DNA of 64,000 nucleotides, taken from assembly GCA_930367215.1 (NCBI GenBank), contig OV884057.1, forward strand, positions 103,317,284-103,381,283, in the 5' to 3' direction. How positions within the stretch are numbered: the first letter of the stretch is position 1; the number at the start of each line of letters is the position of its first letter. The translations under genes were made by a program, and so were the position numbers. Below are positions 44,948 to 54,429 of this stretch, one piece after another. Source of the stretch: Pollenia angustigena (lineage: Eukaryota; Arthropoda; Insecta; Diptera; Polleniidae). The notes under the pieces were generated by a model, which saw only the letters and a list, made by a program, of their open reading frames with translations, was not told the DNA's origin and did not search any database.

Positions 44948-45871
44948 ATGAGTAGAAAAAATCTTATTGACGAAATTCATAGTCAAGCTAGAAAAAACTT
45001 TAAGCGTCGTAGGTTTATTCAAAAGGGAATTTTAGATACTTGGCAAATAGACTTGGTGGAGATGTTACCATATGCAAAATTTAATAAAGGTTTCAAGTAT
45101 ATGCTTACTGTAATTGATGTTTTTTCAAAGTATGCCTACGCTGTGCCATTAAAAACTAAAACAGGATTTGAGGTTTCAAAATCATTTAAAAGTATTGTAA
45201 ATTTAAACAGTAACAAAGCTCCTAAAAACCTGCATTCAGACCAAGGAAAAGAATTTTATAACACATATTTCAAAACTCTAATGAAAGAGCTAAATATTAA
45301 CCATTACCATACCTATTCAAATTTAAAAGCGTCAATAGTTGAACGATTTAATAGAACTTTAAAAAATAAAATGTGGAAGCAATTTAGTATGCAAGGAAGC
45401 TATAACTGGATAGATGTATTAGACAAACTATTGACAGAATATAATTCATCTTATCATCGAAGTATAAAGATGAAACCTAATTCAGTCAACAAGCGAAATG
45501 AAAAAAAAATTTTAAGAACTGTGTATAATAATTTAAAAGTTTTTAAAAACGGAAAATTCAACATAAACGATTTTGTTCGCATAAGCAAATATAAAAATGT
45601 TTTTGAAAAGGGGTATACACCAAATTGGTCTACAGAAGTTTTTAAAGTTAATAAAATAAATGCAACAAACCCTGTCACATACCAGCTAAAAGATTTTAAT
45701 GGAAATTTAATTAAAGGTGGATTTTATCAAGAGGAGTTATTAAAAACTAAAGTTCCTAACATCTTTTTAGTTGAAAAAGTCTTAAAACGTAGAGGCGAAA
45801 AACTATTTGTAAAATGGTTGGGTTTCGGAAAAGAATATAATTCATGGATTAATCAAACAGATTTTAGTTGA
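44948..45871 (+). CDS. Polinton retroviral-type integrase with chromodomain
   Basis: Open, 307 residues. The rve core carries the DDE triad: DTWQIDLVEM, NLHSDQGKEF and SIVERFNRTLK. After an SH3-like segment (FNINDFVRISKYK) a C-terminal chromodomain is evident: VEKVLKRRGEKLFVKWLGF then YNSWI. Integrase joins the element ends to chromatin and makes the 6-bp duplication seen here. The chromodomain may guide it to histone marks. The zinc-binding N-terminal domain is minimal. No damage is seen. Confidence 0.95.
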   Translation: MSRKNLIDEIHSQARKNFKRRRFIQKGILDTWQIDLVEMLPYAKFNKGFKYMLTVIDVFSKYAYAVPLKTKTGFEVSKSFKSIVNLNSNKAPKNLHSDQGKEFYNTYFKTLMKELNINHYHTYSNLKASIVERFNRTLKNKMWKQFSMQGSYNWIDVLDKLLTEYNSSYHRSIKMKPNSVNKRNEKKILRTVYNNLKVFKNGKFNINDFVRISKYKNVFEKGYTPNWSTEVFKVNKINATNPVTYQLKDFNGNLIKGGFYQEELLKTKVPNIFLVEKVLKRRGEKLFVKWLGFGKEYNSWINQTDFS

Positions 45872-45954
45872 TAAACTAAATTTTTCATATATGTATAACA
45901 CACAACTTATAACATTTAACATTTCTAATAAATATGGCGTTAAGCACAGAGGAA

Positions 45955-46905
45955 AATAGTACTAGCTGACCCGGTCTACGTTGCTGGCTCTAAGTAAACA
46001 TTAGTTTTGTATTACCACACGATTTAAATTGAGCATTTAACGAAATTTACGGTCTTTAAAATAAAAATCCATGGAATACCTATCATAAATTTTTTTTAAA
46101 AAATAACTTACATATGGTGTGGATATGGGCTCAATCAAAAAAGAATAAGTTGGACCATGGCGATAATTTTAAAGAAAAAATCGTCCAAATCGGTCAAGCC
46201 GTTCTCAAATCATGCTCTTAATAGAAAAAGTGGGCGTAAAAGTAGGCGTGGTAATTTTTTCTTTCGATGAAAACGTAAAATAAATTAATACGAACAGTTA
46301 AAAGAAAAATTAGTCAAATCGATGGAGCAGTTTTTTGATTTTAGGTAAATCGAAAAAAGTGGGCGTAAAAGTGGGCGGGGCAAAATTTTCTTTCCGTAAA
46401 AACCTAAGTTAAACCATGGCGATCATTTTGAAGAAAAAATCGTCCAAATCGGTCAAGTCGTTCTCCAGTTATGCGCTTAATAGAAAAAGTGGGCGTAAAA
46501 GTAGGCGTGGTAAATTTTTCTATCGATGAAAACTTAAAATGGATTAATACGAACATTTGAAAGATAAATTAGTCAAATCAAAATCGTCCAAATCGGTCAA
46601 GCCGTTCTCAATTTATGCGCTTAATAGAAAAAGTGGGCGTAAAAGTAGGCGTGGTAAATTTTTCTATCGATGAAAACTTAAAATGGATTAATACGAAGAT
46701 TTGAAAGAAAAATTAGTCAACTCGATGGAGCCGTTTTCTGATTTTAGGTAAATCGAAAAAAGTGGGCGGGGCAAAAGTATCCTATGTCCGTCTCCTGGCT
46801 CTAAGCTACCTCCCTACCAATTTTCAGCCAAATCTGTTCTGCTGTTCTTGAGTTATAAGTGGTGTAACTAACACGACTTTCTTTTATATATATAGAATAA
46901 GATGA
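45955..46905. repeat. Inserted GGGCG-rich repeat between integrase and minor capsid gene
   Basis: It starts near ACTAGCTGACCCGGTCTACG and ends TTTATATATATAGAATAAG. Inside, a unit containing AAAAAGTGGGCGTAAAAGTA is repeated about four times with GGCGTGGTAAATTTTTCT and CGTCCAAATCGGTCAAGC. There is no ORF. It splits the N-terminal coding part of the minor capsid gene. A related terminus occurs at 20893. Confidence 0.7.
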
Positions 46906-46969
46906 TTCAGTAAATTTATATAAAAACACCTCTAGTACTTTCACAAATTTATTAAAGCAATCACTTAGC

Positions 46970-47731
46970 ATGAGTGACCAGTGGGAAGTCGGATTATCAG
47001 ATATATCCTTCTCGATAGTGAATAAACAACTAAATATGAATCAAAATATACTTAAACGTAAAAAACGCAACATTTCAAATTTAAATAATCAATCTGTAAA
47101 AACATTGAAAATTGACTCAAATAATGAATACGATGAAATAAAAACAAAATTGAAACTAAAAAATATAAATAAAACTTCAAGATTTTTAAATACATTAAAC
47201 ATTGATAAGCCCCAATCTAATATACCTATGAGAGAAAAAAACACTCGCAACGTAAATACAAAAAGCTCAGAACCATCAAATAATGAAAAAGATCCAATTT
47301 TATCATCAAGAGAAAAAGATACTCGTAGCGTAAATATAAAAAGTCCAGAATCATCAAATAATGAAAAAGAACCCATTTTATCATCAACAAATTATATTTT
47401 GGAAAAATCTTTGAACAAATTCTCTGACAACATAAATCAGTTTATTAATAAATTTGAATCGTCTGATATAAGTGAAAACATATTTATTTATACTGATATA
47501 ATAAAACCTCGGAATGTTGGTAGTAAAAAAATTAAATGTTTAAAAATATTTTCAGTAGCAACATTAAAGAACTATATTAATTTCAATAGAATTGAATATT
47601 TTTTTGCTCTTGAAGCCTATAATATAAATGATATTTCCATAATGATTCGAAATGATGAAGGAGAAGAGATAAGCTTTAATAAATTAGTTCCCGTCTATCG
47701 TACTCTACACTTTAAAAAAAAGTGTATATAA
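46970..47731 (+). CDS. Polinton penton-like minor capsid protein (N-terminus displaced)
   Basis: From ATG 46970 the ORF begins MSDQWEVGLSDISFSIV. The frame is open further upstream to about 46911, where in relatives the N-terminal strand lies, so the true start was probably left of the repeat insertion (a short ORF start MALSTEENSTS is at 45934). The C-terminal ~90 residues (FIYTDIIKPRNVGSKKIKCL ... ISIMIRNDEGEEISF ... RTLHFKK) match the single jelly-roll penton-type protein of Polintons. The middle is replaced by K/N/S-rich sequence with two copies of an REKxTRxVNxKSxExSNNEK-type unit (residues ~85-140). Confidence 0.78.
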   Translation: MSDQWEVGLSDISFSIVNKQLNMNQNILKRKKRNISNLNNQSVKTLKIDSNNEYDEIKTKLKLKNINKTSRFLNTLNIDKPQSNIPMREKNTRNVNTKSSEPSNNEKDPILSSREKDTRSVNIKSPESSNNEKEPILSSTNYILEKSLNKFSDNINQFINKFESSDISENIFIYTDIIKPRNVGSKKIKCLKIFSVATLKNYINFNRIEYFFALEAYNINDISIMIRNDEGEEISFNKLVPVYRTLHFKKKCI

Positions 47732-47775
47732 AATAGGTGTGTAACCAAACAAAATTAATCATTTTTATTACAACC

Positions 47776-48194
47776 ATGGATACGATTTATACAAGTTATT
47801 ATAATAATCAGTCTGCAGAAAATATACAAAATATTGGTGAAATTTACAATACGGTCGTGGTATTGGATCCATATTTTCGGCTGTATTTTCACATTTAAAA
47901 CCCTTATTTAAAACGGGGATGAATATATTAAAGAATAAATCATTAGATATTGGAAAGGAAATTTTAGAAGAAATTGGAACAAAGCCAATAAAATAAATCT
48001 TACTAAACAAAGGAAAAAAGGTCATACAAAATATAAAAGAAGCTACTATTGATAAAATGAAAACAATGCAGAAAGGTAAAGGTCGACGTATAAAACTTAA
48101 ACGTTTAAAGCAAAAGCAACAGATTAAATCAAAACGTTGTAGAGGAAAGAACTTTAAGGATATTTTTGGAAATTGGAAATGTCAGGATTTATAG
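47776..48194 (+). pseudogene. pVI-like small capsid-module protein, broken
   Basis: ATG 47776 opens MDTIYTSYYNNQSAENIQNI. A frameshift near 47850 leads to YGRGIGSIFSAVFSHLKPLF, the glycine-rich amphipathic stretch typical of adenovirus pVI-like proteins in Polintons. A TAA at 47994-47996 is followed in the same frame by a very basic tail (GKGRRIKLKRLKQKQQ) to 48194, overlapping the major capsid start. In relatives such proteins link capsid and DNA or disrupt membranes. It is inactive here as it stands. Confidence 0.68.
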
Positions 48195-49447
48195 AATGTA
48201 TGAAGAGTGAGTTGGATTTATTTGAATCTCCTCCAATTCAAACCAGCGTTGTTAAAATTGAAGAAATATGCTACAATCCAATTGCCTCACTAGATAATTC
48301 GAGCACAATTGAATTTGGATCACTAGGCAATGGTGAAACATATCGAGATCTGAACAGTATTTATCTTCGACTAGTCATTGAATTAAAAGGAAACGGAGGA
48401 GTAGTTAATAACTTACTGCACTCCTTGTTCAGAAATTGTATTGTACACCTTAACAATAAAAATGTATCACAACCTGACAATAACTATCACTATAGGGCTT
48501 ATATCGAAAAATTGTTACATTATGGAAATGATGCTAGATCAACACATCTTGAATCATGTGGCTGGGCTATTGATACAAATAAAATAAATTCATTAGTTGA
48601 TAAAGAAAATCCTGGTTTAAACAAGAGAAAAAAACTATTTAAAGATGGGAAGAGAGTAGAGCTTTTTGGAAAACTTCATGTTGATGTATTTAATCAACAA
48701 AAATACTTGCTTAATAATGTTGATCTAAAGGTAACATTAAATTTGGAAAAACCGGAATTTTACATTTTAGAAGGTGGCGATAAAAATGAATCCTATATTA
48801 AAATACATGAAGCTAATTTATTAAAAAACCACCTTACTATTAATCATAATATTCTAATGGCTCATCATAATGTATTACAATCAAGAAATGCTATTTATCC
48901 TTATAAAAGAGTGGAAATAAAAACGTTTACAATACACCCTGGAAATCACTCATTAACTTTAGATAACGTTATACTAGGACGGTTACCAAATTTTTTAATT
49001 TTTGGAATGGTGTCTAATAAAGCATATACTGGAGAGAAAAAAGAAAATCCATTTAACTTTCAACATTTTAATTTACAAAGATTTAATTTGGTTGTTAATG
49101 GAGTACAATTTCCTGCACAACCAATTGAACTTAACTACAATAACGGAGGAATAATAAGTACTCGTGGTTATCAAACACTATTTAAAGGAACTGGAATTCA
49201 TCATTTCGATAAAGGTCATCAAATAACTAAAGAACTTTTTGATAACGGATATTTTTTACTTGCTTTCGACTTAACACCAGATCATAATAATAATTCCAAT
49301 TGCGGTAACTTAATTAACCAGGGAACTATTCGTATTGAAGGGCGTTTTGGAAAACCAATTGTTGAAGCAATAACGTGCTTAGTATACTGTGAATTTGATA
49401 GTGTTATAGAAATTGATAGAACGCGTAATATTATTCAAACACTATGA
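48179..49447 (+). CDS. Polinton major capsid protein (double jelly-roll)
   Basis: Taking ATG 48179 (MSGFIECMKSELDLF) as start gives about 422 residues with no stop. Signature blocks are FESPPIQTSV, YRDLNSIYLRLVIEL, NSLFRNxxVHLN-like LLHSLFRNCIVHLNN, YHYRAYIEKLLHYG, ELFGKLHVDVFNQQKYLLNN and FGKPIVEAITCLVYCEFDSV. These are the double jelly-roll capsid protein conserved across Polintons. Its TGA overlaps the protease ATG (ATGA, 49444-49447). A TTG six bases upstream is open but the ATG is the likelier start. Confidence 0.95.
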   Translation: MSGFIECMKSELDLFESPPIQTSVVKIEEICYNPIASLDNSSTIEFGSLGNGETYRDLNSIYLRLVIELKGNGGVVNNLLHSLFRNCIVHLNNKNVSQPDNNYHYRAYIEKLLHYGNDARSTHLESCGWAIDTNKINSLVDKENPGLNKRKKLFKDGKRVELFGKLHVDVFNQQKYLLNNVDLKVTLNLEKPEFYILEGGDKNESYIKIHEANLLKNHLTINHNILMAHHNVLQSRNAIYPYKRVEIKTFTIHPGNHSLTLDNVILGRLPNFLIFGMVSNKAYTGEKKENPFNFQHFNLQRFNLVVNGVQFPAQPIELNYNNGGIISTRGYQTLFKGTGIHHFDKGHQITKELFDNGYFLLAFDLTPDHNNNSNCGNLINQGTIRIEGRFGKPIVEAITCLVYCEFDSVIEIDRTRNIIQTL

Positions 49448-49636
49448 ATTCAATTAATATTAAAAATACTTTGAACTCCAATAATATAACCAAATATAAA
49501 TTTAAAGGTGTATTTGCATGTAATAAATTGCCAACACATCCAGTCTTAAAACCGTCATTTTACGTTGCTAACACTGATCCATCACATAAGCCTGGAGAGC
49601 ATTGGGTTGCTTTTTATTTTCCTAAAAACAAACCTT

Positions 49637-50838
49637 TCTGTCAATTTTTAACAAACAACACCCTAAAATACAATTTACTACTGAGATTGAAAAAAACGGA
49701 GAAATCGCGTACTTAGACTCAAAAATTATACGCAAAAATAATAAGATTCTGTTTGATTGGTACACTAAAGAAACATCTTCAGGAAGGTTAATGAATTACC
49801 ACGCTACACAACCCAAAAATCAAATTATAAACACAGCAAAAAATTTTATTTCTAGGGTATACAACATAAGTGATACACAATTTCATAATAAAAACAAACA
49901 CATTATAACAAACATTTTAAAAAACAATAGCTTCCCCACCAAACTCACATCTACATTGATAGACAATACGATTAAACAATTGGATAAGGACAAAAATAAC
50001 CACATCAAATCTGCAAACATAGAAAAAGAAGAGAACAAATTTTACAGTGTAAAATACATACCTGGGTTAACCGATAATAATAATATACGGTCGTCAATAA
50101 AAACAAAAAACATCTGTTTTGCATACAAACCCAATTTGACATTAAGTACAATTTTTTCTAGAGTTAAGGCGCCAATTAATAAACAAAAACAAAGTAACAT
50201 TGTATACGAATTACAATGTGAAGGAAATGACAAACAGCCATGCGAGCTAATTTATATAGGAACAACAAAACGTACACTGGAGACAAGAATGGGAGAACAC
50301 AAGATGGACATAATGCGGAGAAAAGAGACAACAGCACTAGCACAACACATCCTACATACTGGTCACACAATTAGGTTCGATGATGTAAAAATTCTAGATA
50401 AAGAAAATAAAGAAAGAAAGAGGTACACAATTGAAAGCCTAAGAATCCAACAACAAATTAATAGAACAATGAATTTGAAGGAAGACACGAACAAAATAAA
50501 TGCGAGCTATATTGTTGCCATTACTTAAGCTGTGATATATTTAAAGTTTAAAGTAATATGTATTTTTTAAATATTAAAATTAATTTTTATATTTGTATGA
50601 TCCTGAGTACATCTAAAACTTTTTAATGTGATTAAATTTTCATATTGTAAGTCTTTAATGTTTATGTGGTACATTATTGTATTTATTTTATTGTTTTTAT
50701 AATTTTTAAATAGACAATCCCTTGAAAAAGTCGACAAACAATCGACGAAACGTCGGGAACAAAATATTGTAATTAAAAATTGAATTTTATTTACATTGAA
50801 GAAATTTAGGCCCTATTAGCTTGACAAAAATAATATTC
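49637..50838 (+). mobile_element. 5'-truncated Penelope-like fragment
   Basis: It begins within the RT C-terminus, contains the GIY-YIG region (49791-50528, with ELIYIGTTKRTLETRMGEH) and ends at a TATTAGCTT-type 3' end near 50822. It is homologous to but clearly diverged from 39035-41443. AAACCT flanks both sides. Confidence 0.88.
50720..50757 (+). ncRNA. Hammerhead-like hairpin, second Penelope copy
   Basis: CTTGAAAAA, stem GTCGA (50730-50734), loop CAAACAA, TCGAC (50742-50746), GAAA, CGTCGGG. The stem differs from the copy at 41636 by compensating changes, which supports a selected RNA structure. Confidence 0.5.
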
Positions 50839-51179
50839 ATAAACCTGCTGAGTACTTTTGTTCTGCTGGCCAATCTCCAAATAAATACTTTAGATTATTT
50901 TTAGATAAAAATTGTAAAACTTTTCTGTATAATAGTCTTCGAATTCAGAGTGAAACTTCAATTTTATGTGGAGTTTATTGTTGTGTATTTATTTATTTAA
51001 GATCTAAAAATATGAGTTTCAAACTAATTTTAAAATTATTTAATTATTTTAATTTATATTACAATGATATATTAGTTGTAAGTTTATTTAAGTATATTTT
51101 TAAGAATTCTTAAGAATATAATAAAAGATAAAAAATAAGAAAAAAAAAACACATTTTTGTTTTTTATATTTGCTCTTTA

Positions 51180-51467
51180 TTAATTTTTAAATATAACCTT
51201 ATAACTATTTATTAAATTTACATTTATTTTTCTGAGGTAGTATACCGTACACCTGCACGGATATGGACCCTCTTTACAATTGTTGTTATGCCATGGGCAG
51301 CATTCAAAATGAGGGACGTTTAGTCCTTCATCGTAGTCATCTACACCGTACTCCTCATTTTCCTCTAACATTGTAACAAAATGGTATATGCACTCCCTGT
51401 GCTCAAACATCAGAACATTTTCAAAGTCTTGTAAAAAATTATGTACATATTCTTTTAAGTAAGACAT
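51180..51467 (-). CDS. Small Cys/His-rich hypothetical protein
   Basis: A 95-residue reverse ORF starting MSYLKEYVHNFLQDFENVLM. The middle is acidic (EENEEYGVDDYDEG), followed by a Cys/His cluster HFECCPWHNNNCKEGPYPCRC that could bind zinc. It lies between the protease and the right terminal repeat. I do not recognise the family. It may be an accessory Polinton gene. Confidence 0.5.
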   Translation of the reverse strand: MSYLKEYVHNFLQDFENVLMFEHRECIYHFVTMLEENEEYGVDDYDEGLNVPHFECCPWHNNNCKEGPYPCRCTVYYLRKINVNLINSYKVIFKN

Positions 51468-52003
51468 TTTTGTTCTGATTTGTCTGGATTCTCTAATTTG
51501 AATGTTTCTCGTTTCAAAATTTTAAGATATAAGTGTGATATATCAGAAGAATTTAAACATCAGTATATATGTATATATCGTATGTAGCCAAATCTATTTG
51601 TAATTAACTCATAATTTAATGTTAAGCAAACATTCAAGGTTAATTATTTAACTTAAAAAATGCATGCTATTGCATTTTTTCACTTATGAAAAGTTTATTA
51701 ACTCATAATTTAATATGAAGCAAACATTCAAGGTTAATGTATAAACTTTAAAAATGCATACGATTGCACTTCTTAGCATAACGAAAAGTTTATTGACTTT
51801 TAATTTCCACAATAACAATTGTATATTTACTTTTTACCAGAATGTTCTTAAAAGTTCAATAATCATAGATCAGTTTTCAAAATATGCTTTGATTAACTTT
51901 AAATATGTATACCAAAATAAAAAAAGTTTATAAGTAAATAAATAAATATATGTTTTACGAGGTATTTTCAAAAGATTTTTTAATATTTTTATTTAATTAA
52001 AAA

Positions 52004-52249
52004 ATGGAAAGCGTTAAAATCAGTTCCGAGTTTTGCAAACATTTAACGTTTTCAAACAAATATAACAAAAAAAGGCACATTATGCGAGTGCATAATTTTA
52101 GTGCTAAGAAATCCAAATTTCAAAATCCAAATCCCGCAGAGATGAACATAAAGGAAGAGATCCCCGACAACGCGAAGGAGGAGATTCCCGACTTCATAAA
52201 AAATTTTTTGGAGGACGATGATTCTTATTTCTTGGAAATTAAATTTTAA
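52004..52249 (+). CDS. Small zinc-finger-like protein, right-repeat copy
   Basis: An open 81-residue ORF starting MESVKISSEFCKHLTF. The C2H2-like pattern is FC...RHIMRVH, but the first cysteine of the finger is Ser here. The left-repeat copy keeps Cys but lost the histidines. An acidic tail (KEEIPDNAKEEIPDFIKNFL, EDDD) follows. The role is unknown, perhaps a DNA-binding regulator of the element. Confidence 0.6.
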   Translation: MESVKISSEFCKHLTFSNKYNKKRHIMRVHNFSAKKSKFQNPNPAEMNIKEEIPDNAKEEIPDFIKNFLEDDDSYFLEIKF

Positions 52250-52343
52250 ATTTTTATATGTAAAATTATTTTAAATAAAAGTAATAAAAATTAAAAAAAA
52301 ATCTTGTTTTTCTTTTATTATATTTATCTTTATTGTAAGGATT

Positions 52344-52714
52344 TTAGGTATAATTTAAATCGAATATTGCAGGTCCATTTGGTAATTGACGCCCCTTGTA
52401 AATAATTGTCCACACTTTATCATTCATTTGAGTTAAGTATGGATCCTCCTTGTTTAAAAATTTTATCATTCTATTGGGGAGATAAAACCATTTATTGTCG
52501 TCTAAATTGGCAATGACTTTTATGCCATATTGTGTTTCTTTCCATTCAAAATTCACAATTTTCAAAGATTGGTTTAAAGGTACATCATCTATTCTAATAT
52601 ACTCAGGCTTAATACCTTGGGCAATATTCACAATTTTTTTATACATCTGAAAACAAACAAAAAAACATAATAAATAATTAAATATACCTTTATTATGTAC
52701 GAAATGCTTACCAT
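52344..52714 (-). CDS. Small Polinton protein in right terminal repeat
   Basis: Mirror copy of 33557-33927: ATG at 52712-52714, intron 52647-52711, 100-codon ORF to 52344. One residue differs (Pro for Ser). Having one copy per terminal repeat doubles the dose and keeps the copies alike by conversion. Confidence 0.7.
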
Positions 52715-53200
52715 TTTTATTAAGTTTCCTTTAAAGTGACAATTAGAATAATGATGTGGAATACACTACCTAATCCTTTTTATATTAATGGCAAACTTTC
52801 AAATTGAGTTAATCTCTATACTTACATGTGGTACATATTCTAAATATTTTACACATTACTCTATCTTATTTAAAAATACTCACTTCATTGAAGAAAATAT
52901 AATCATCTTTATATAATTCTCTTTTTTTATTTAAAATTACTAAAAAATTTTTTATTTTGTTTATATTTAAAATTCCTCCTTATGGAAAAATCCATTGGAG
53001 CAAAAAAAAAAGTTGAAAAATTAATCTAGAATATCTAAGTTTAAAGTAACATTTCAATTTAAAAATTCCTCCCTATGGGAAGAAAAAATTCCTCCTTATG
53101 GGAAAACACGTAGGGAGGAAATTGAAATTTAAAAATTCCTCCTTATGGGAATCACGTAGGGAGGAAAAATCATATACAAAATCCCCATATTTATACTACT

Positions 53201-53730
53201 AATACATATCTTTAACGAAATAGGTTTTTTATAAAAATAATTAAAAAAACAAGCCTATCTACTGGGCTCTCTTCTATTTCCGTTTTCGTGTTTACAGCTA
53301 AGGGTGCTTTTACACGATCTGTATTTAGCAGTGTACTTGGCAAATTTCCCACTGCAAAATGCAAGCATGTCGTGTAAATGCAAAAAAATTGCTTCTGTAA
53401 ATGTCAGATGGAAGTAGCAGTGTAACATTTTTGAATTAGTGTGCGTTCTATTTTGACCTGAAAACTCATCTGACATCAGCTGTTTTGCAGGAAATTTGCT
53501 TGTGGCGGCATATGTCATTATATTTTTTTATTTATGAACACACCTTGTTAAAAAAAATTTTTTAATTAACTAAAATACAAATAAAAGTGAATAACTGTAA
53601 ATAATTTGCTGTTATGAACGAACGTGTGAAAGCAAAAATGATAAATCTTTTGCGTGTTCATTTAGATAGGGAGTTATACTTAAAAGGAATATTTTTTCGA
53701 ATAGCTTTGATGAGAAGACTTCTACCTGTC
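53201..53730. other. Non-coding; TGTCGTGTA-type repeat scrap
   Basis: No gene is supportable. 53330-53380 (CACTGCAAAATGCAAGCATG then TCGTGTAAATG) resembles 63620-63645 (CACTGCAAAATACATACATG then TCGTGTG), so both are pieces of one dispersed repeat. Confidence 0.45.
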
Positions 53731-54427
53731 TTGGTAGAAGTCTTCCAAGAGGTTGAGAAGTATCCAACTCGAAATCTCGCATTAAAGATGAGTAGCAAGA
53801 TTCTTGAAGCAGACCTAGGTAAGTTTCTTAACATTGACCCTGTGATGAGGTCAGGTCCGGGAGATTTTCTAATGTTGACATTTTCTATCGCTTATTTTAC
53901 TTTTTTCATTTGTGTTCTTCTGGTACAATGGTAGAAGTCTTCCAAGAGGTTGAGAAGTATCCAACTCGAAATCTCGCATTAAAGATGAGTAGCAAGATTC
54001 TTGAAGCAGACCTAGGTAAGTTTCTTAACATTGACCCTGTGATGAGGTCAGGTCCGGGAGATTTTCTAATGTTGACATTTTCTATGGCTAATTTTACTTT
54101 TTTCATTTGTGTTTTTGGCCCAGGTACGGTTTTCCAGTCTTAGTGGAGATTCGTGGGTTATAAGGCATTGCATATGTCATACAGCCTTCCATAAGCTGTA
54201 ATTGGAGTTTTTCGTGTCATCTAGGCTGTTTAAATAGCCTTCTATTGCAGCGTCGTGTTTCTGTATCAGTTTGTTGAGTAGAGTTGCCTGGCATAACCGT
54301 AGTTGGGCCTTGATGGTTGGGGAACGATTATTTTGCCATTGTCTTTTCAACTTCTTTTTCCCTGACAAGGGTCTCTATATCCACCGATGTGAATTGCGGA
54401 GCACCCTTTTTTGTCCGCTTGATTGGG
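53731..54427 (-). pseudogene. Jockey-like ORF2 fragment: linker and RT start, with tandem duplication
   Basis: The reverse strand reads SVDIETLVREKKKLKRQWQ and SNYSLWKAV (54420-54177), then the RT opening SPGPDLITGSMLRNLP (54106-53906). The ~170-bp RT segment occurs twice in direct repeat (53731-53900 and 53932-54106, offset 201 bp), with near identity. Confidence 0.8.
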
Positions 54428-54429
54428 GT

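Larger units (their letters stand above)
49444..51113 (+). pseudogene. Adenain-like cysteine protease, split by Penelope fragment
   Basis: The N-terminal part (49444-49636) ends with the catalytic-His block GEHWVAFYFPKNKP. After the Penelope fragment the gene resumes at about 50839 with EYFCSAG, then LRIQSETS (active-site Gln) and CGVYCCVFIYL (nucleophile Cys), ending at TAA 51111-51113. AAACCT occurs at both junctions as a target duplication. In adenain-like proteases the block is normally EYFDS, with the triad acid. Here it reads C, so the protein may have been impaired before the split. It would mature the capsid proteins. Confidence 0.87.
33040..53200. mobile_element. Maverick/Polinton giant DNA transposon (20,161 bp), complete ends
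   Basis: Both termini read AGTAGTATAAATATGGGG inward and are flanked by the 6-bp duplication AATACA (33034-33039, 53201-53206), the known Polinton target signature. The 20-kb interior encodes polymerase B, two small capsid-module proteins, packaging ATPase, integrase, penton-like and major capsid proteins, a pVI-like protein and an adenain-like protease. Polymerase, integrase and capsid/protease genes run forward, and the ATPase cluster runs backward. Polintons replicate by a protein-primed polymerase and are considered virus-like. Five later insertions and several stops mean this copy could not act alone, although integrase, ATPase and major capsid genes are open. Confidence 0.97.
51593..53200 (-). 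repeat. Polinton right terminal inverted repeat
   Basis: Reverse-complement partner of 33040-34725, carrying its own copies of the zinc-finger-like gene (52004-52249) and the 100-residue gene (52344-52714). It lacks the ~75-bp duplication of the left side. Confidence 0.88.

Noticed and set aside
45955..46905. CRISPR-like spaced repeats (AAAAAGTGGGCGTAAAAGTA units)
   Set aside because: Spacing is irregular, the units are degenerate and the context is eukaryotic. This is an internal repeat of a dispersed element.
53614..54143. Forward ORFs of 106 and 77 residues with repeated EVEKYPTRNLALKMSS
   Set aside because: They are the complement of the tandemly duplicated reverse-strand RT fragment.
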